A stretch of 64,000 bases of DNA. It comes from Bradyrhizobium sp. cir1. GTDB taxonomy: Bacteria > Pseudomonadota > Alphaproteobacteria > Rhizobiales > Xanthobacteraceae. The notes beneath the pieces were generated by a model. That model did not search any database, had not been told where the DNA came from, and was given only the letters and a program-made list of their open reading frames with translations. This document shows, one piece after another, positions 63,045 to 64,000 of this stretch. The stretch's first letter is position 1, and every line of letters begins with the position of its first letter. A program made the position numbers and the translations under genes. The stretch lies in assembly GCF_014198245.1 (NCBI RefSeq), contig NZ_JACIHE010000002.1, positions 524,275-588,274 on the forward strand, written 5' to 3'.

Positions 63045-64000
63045 TGGCGGGCATCCATGCGCTCGATCGGCTGATCGGCAATGACTATCCGGACCTTTTG
63101 ACCGACGATGAGGTCCGGGCCTTCGAGCAGGTCCCTTACGCGGACCGCGTCGCCGCCGAGAGCACCTATGACGCCATCAAGCTCGGGGCGGCGCGCAATC
63201 CCGACGGCGCGGCGATCCAGTTCCTGCAGAATGCCGATCCCTCCGACACGCCGGTCGTGGTCACCTACCGCGACTTCATTGCGCGCGTCACGCAAGCCGC
63301 CAACATGTTTCACGCGCTCGGCGCTGAGAAGGGCGATGTCATCAGCTTCATGCTGCCGCTGGTGCCCGATGCCTTCGTGACGCTGTTCGGTGCCGAAGCT
63401 GCCGGCATCGCCAATCCCGTCAATCCGCTGCTGGAGCCGCACCAGATCGCGGAGATCCTGGAAGCTGCGAACACCAAGATCCTGGTGGCGCTCGGGCCGA
63501 TGCCCGGCACCGACATCTGGCAGAAGGTCGAGCAGATCCGTCCGCAGCTCAAGCACCTCAAGGCGATCGTTCAGGTGTTCGGCGGCGGCGATCCAGACAA
63601 GGGCATCTTCGCTTTTGGCGACCTGATCAAGCAGCAGCCGTCGGACCGGCTTGTCAGCGGGCGCAAGATTCTCGGCAGTGACATCGCCGCCTATTTCCAC
63701 ACTGGCGGCACCACCGGCACGCCGAAGCTGGTGCGGCATACCCATGCCAACCAAGTCTATCAGGCCTGGGCGCTCAATCTGCTGTTGAAGGGCAAGCCCG
63801 GCGCCAATCTCTTGTTCGGTATGCCGCTGTTCCATGTCGGGGGATCACTGACACAGGTACTGACGACACTGTCGGCCGGCGGCTCGCTGGTCGTGCTGTC
63901 ACCGAGCGGCTGGCGCAATGCGAATTCGGTGAAGAACATCTGGAAATTGGTCGAGCGCTATAGGCCCGAGGCGCTGTCGAGCGTGCCGACGGTGCTGGCT
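63045..64000 (+). CDS. Acyl-CoA synthetase (AMP-forming), 3' end outside the window
   Basis: The frame runs from ATG 63045 to the window end without a stop, giving 318 residues of an ANL-family adenylate-forming ligase. The N-terminus is MAGIHALDRLIGNDYPDLLT. GDVISFMLPLVPDAFVTLFG, GIANPVNPLLEPHQIAEIL and the ATP-binding loop YFHTGGTTGTPKLV are diagnostic, followed by FGMPLFHVGGSL. The C-terminal domain that sets substrate choice is missing, so only a fatty- or organic-acid CoA ligase can be called. GGGAGG about eleven bases upstream supports the start. Confidence 0.9.

Overview
The window is high-GC and densely coded. It looks like the chromosome of a slow-growing rhizobium, most likely Bradyrhizobium or a close relative. 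This is judged from recognisable alphaproteobacterial proteins (255-residue PurC, DUF1476 zeta-type protein beside purC, PurS/PurQ/small PurL), gcvTHP behind a tandem glycine riboswitch, and several families of palindromic intergenic repeats. It is an ordinary core region with islands of accessory genes. No rRNA, tRNA, CRISPR array, insertion sequence or prophage was seen.

Layout. 1-2.7 kb: three tandem DUF1835-type paralogues, the first cut by the window edge. 2.9-7.7 kb: glycine cleavage genes gcvT-gcvH-gcvP (minus strand) behind a tandem glycine riboswitch. 7.9-16.7 kb: alaS, a cyclic-nucleotide-gated K+ channel, small DUF proteins, NADP isocitrate dehydrogenase with a clear terminator, and a TrmJ-like rRNA/tRNA methyltransferase fused to a DUF559 nuclease-like domain. 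16.9-20.5 kb: a TPR protein, two small unknown genes and a GGDEF protein, separated by repeats.

20.9-30.4 kb is the most interesting part. A TetR-family gene diverges from an OsmC/acyl-CoA-dehydrogenase-family/rhodanese operon. Next comes a PAS-PAS sigma-54 activator gene, divergent from an ABC transporter and cyanase operon (cynA-like, permease, ATPase, cynS). Both operons have a textbook sigma-54 promoter (GG-N10-GC) with nearly the same sequence. A 33-bp palindrome sits between the activator gene and the transporter operon. I read this as one nitrogen-regulated module for cyanate, and perhaps cyanide or thiocyanate.

30.4-43.3 kb: purine genes (purB, purC, purS, purQ, purL) interspersed with a LysR/PEP-mutase-like pair, a DUF1476 protein, CorA, a tricarboxylate-type binding protein coupled to purQ, an EamA transporter and a thioesterase. 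43.4-54.4 kb: an acyltransferase, a hydrolase, bolA, LtrA, egtB-egtD (ergothioneine-type), the CGFS glutaredoxin grxD, a macro-domain protein and two tandem serine hydrolases. 54.5-62 kb: threonine aldolase, rpsD with terminator, a lone E2-type acyltransferase domain, an HpcH-type aldolase, murI, a GST, a membrane cNMP-binding protein and a secreted SecD-like protein with no membrane domain. 62.1-64 kb: a small gene behind direct repeats, the wreck of its partner, and the start of an acyl-CoA synthetase gene that runs off the window.
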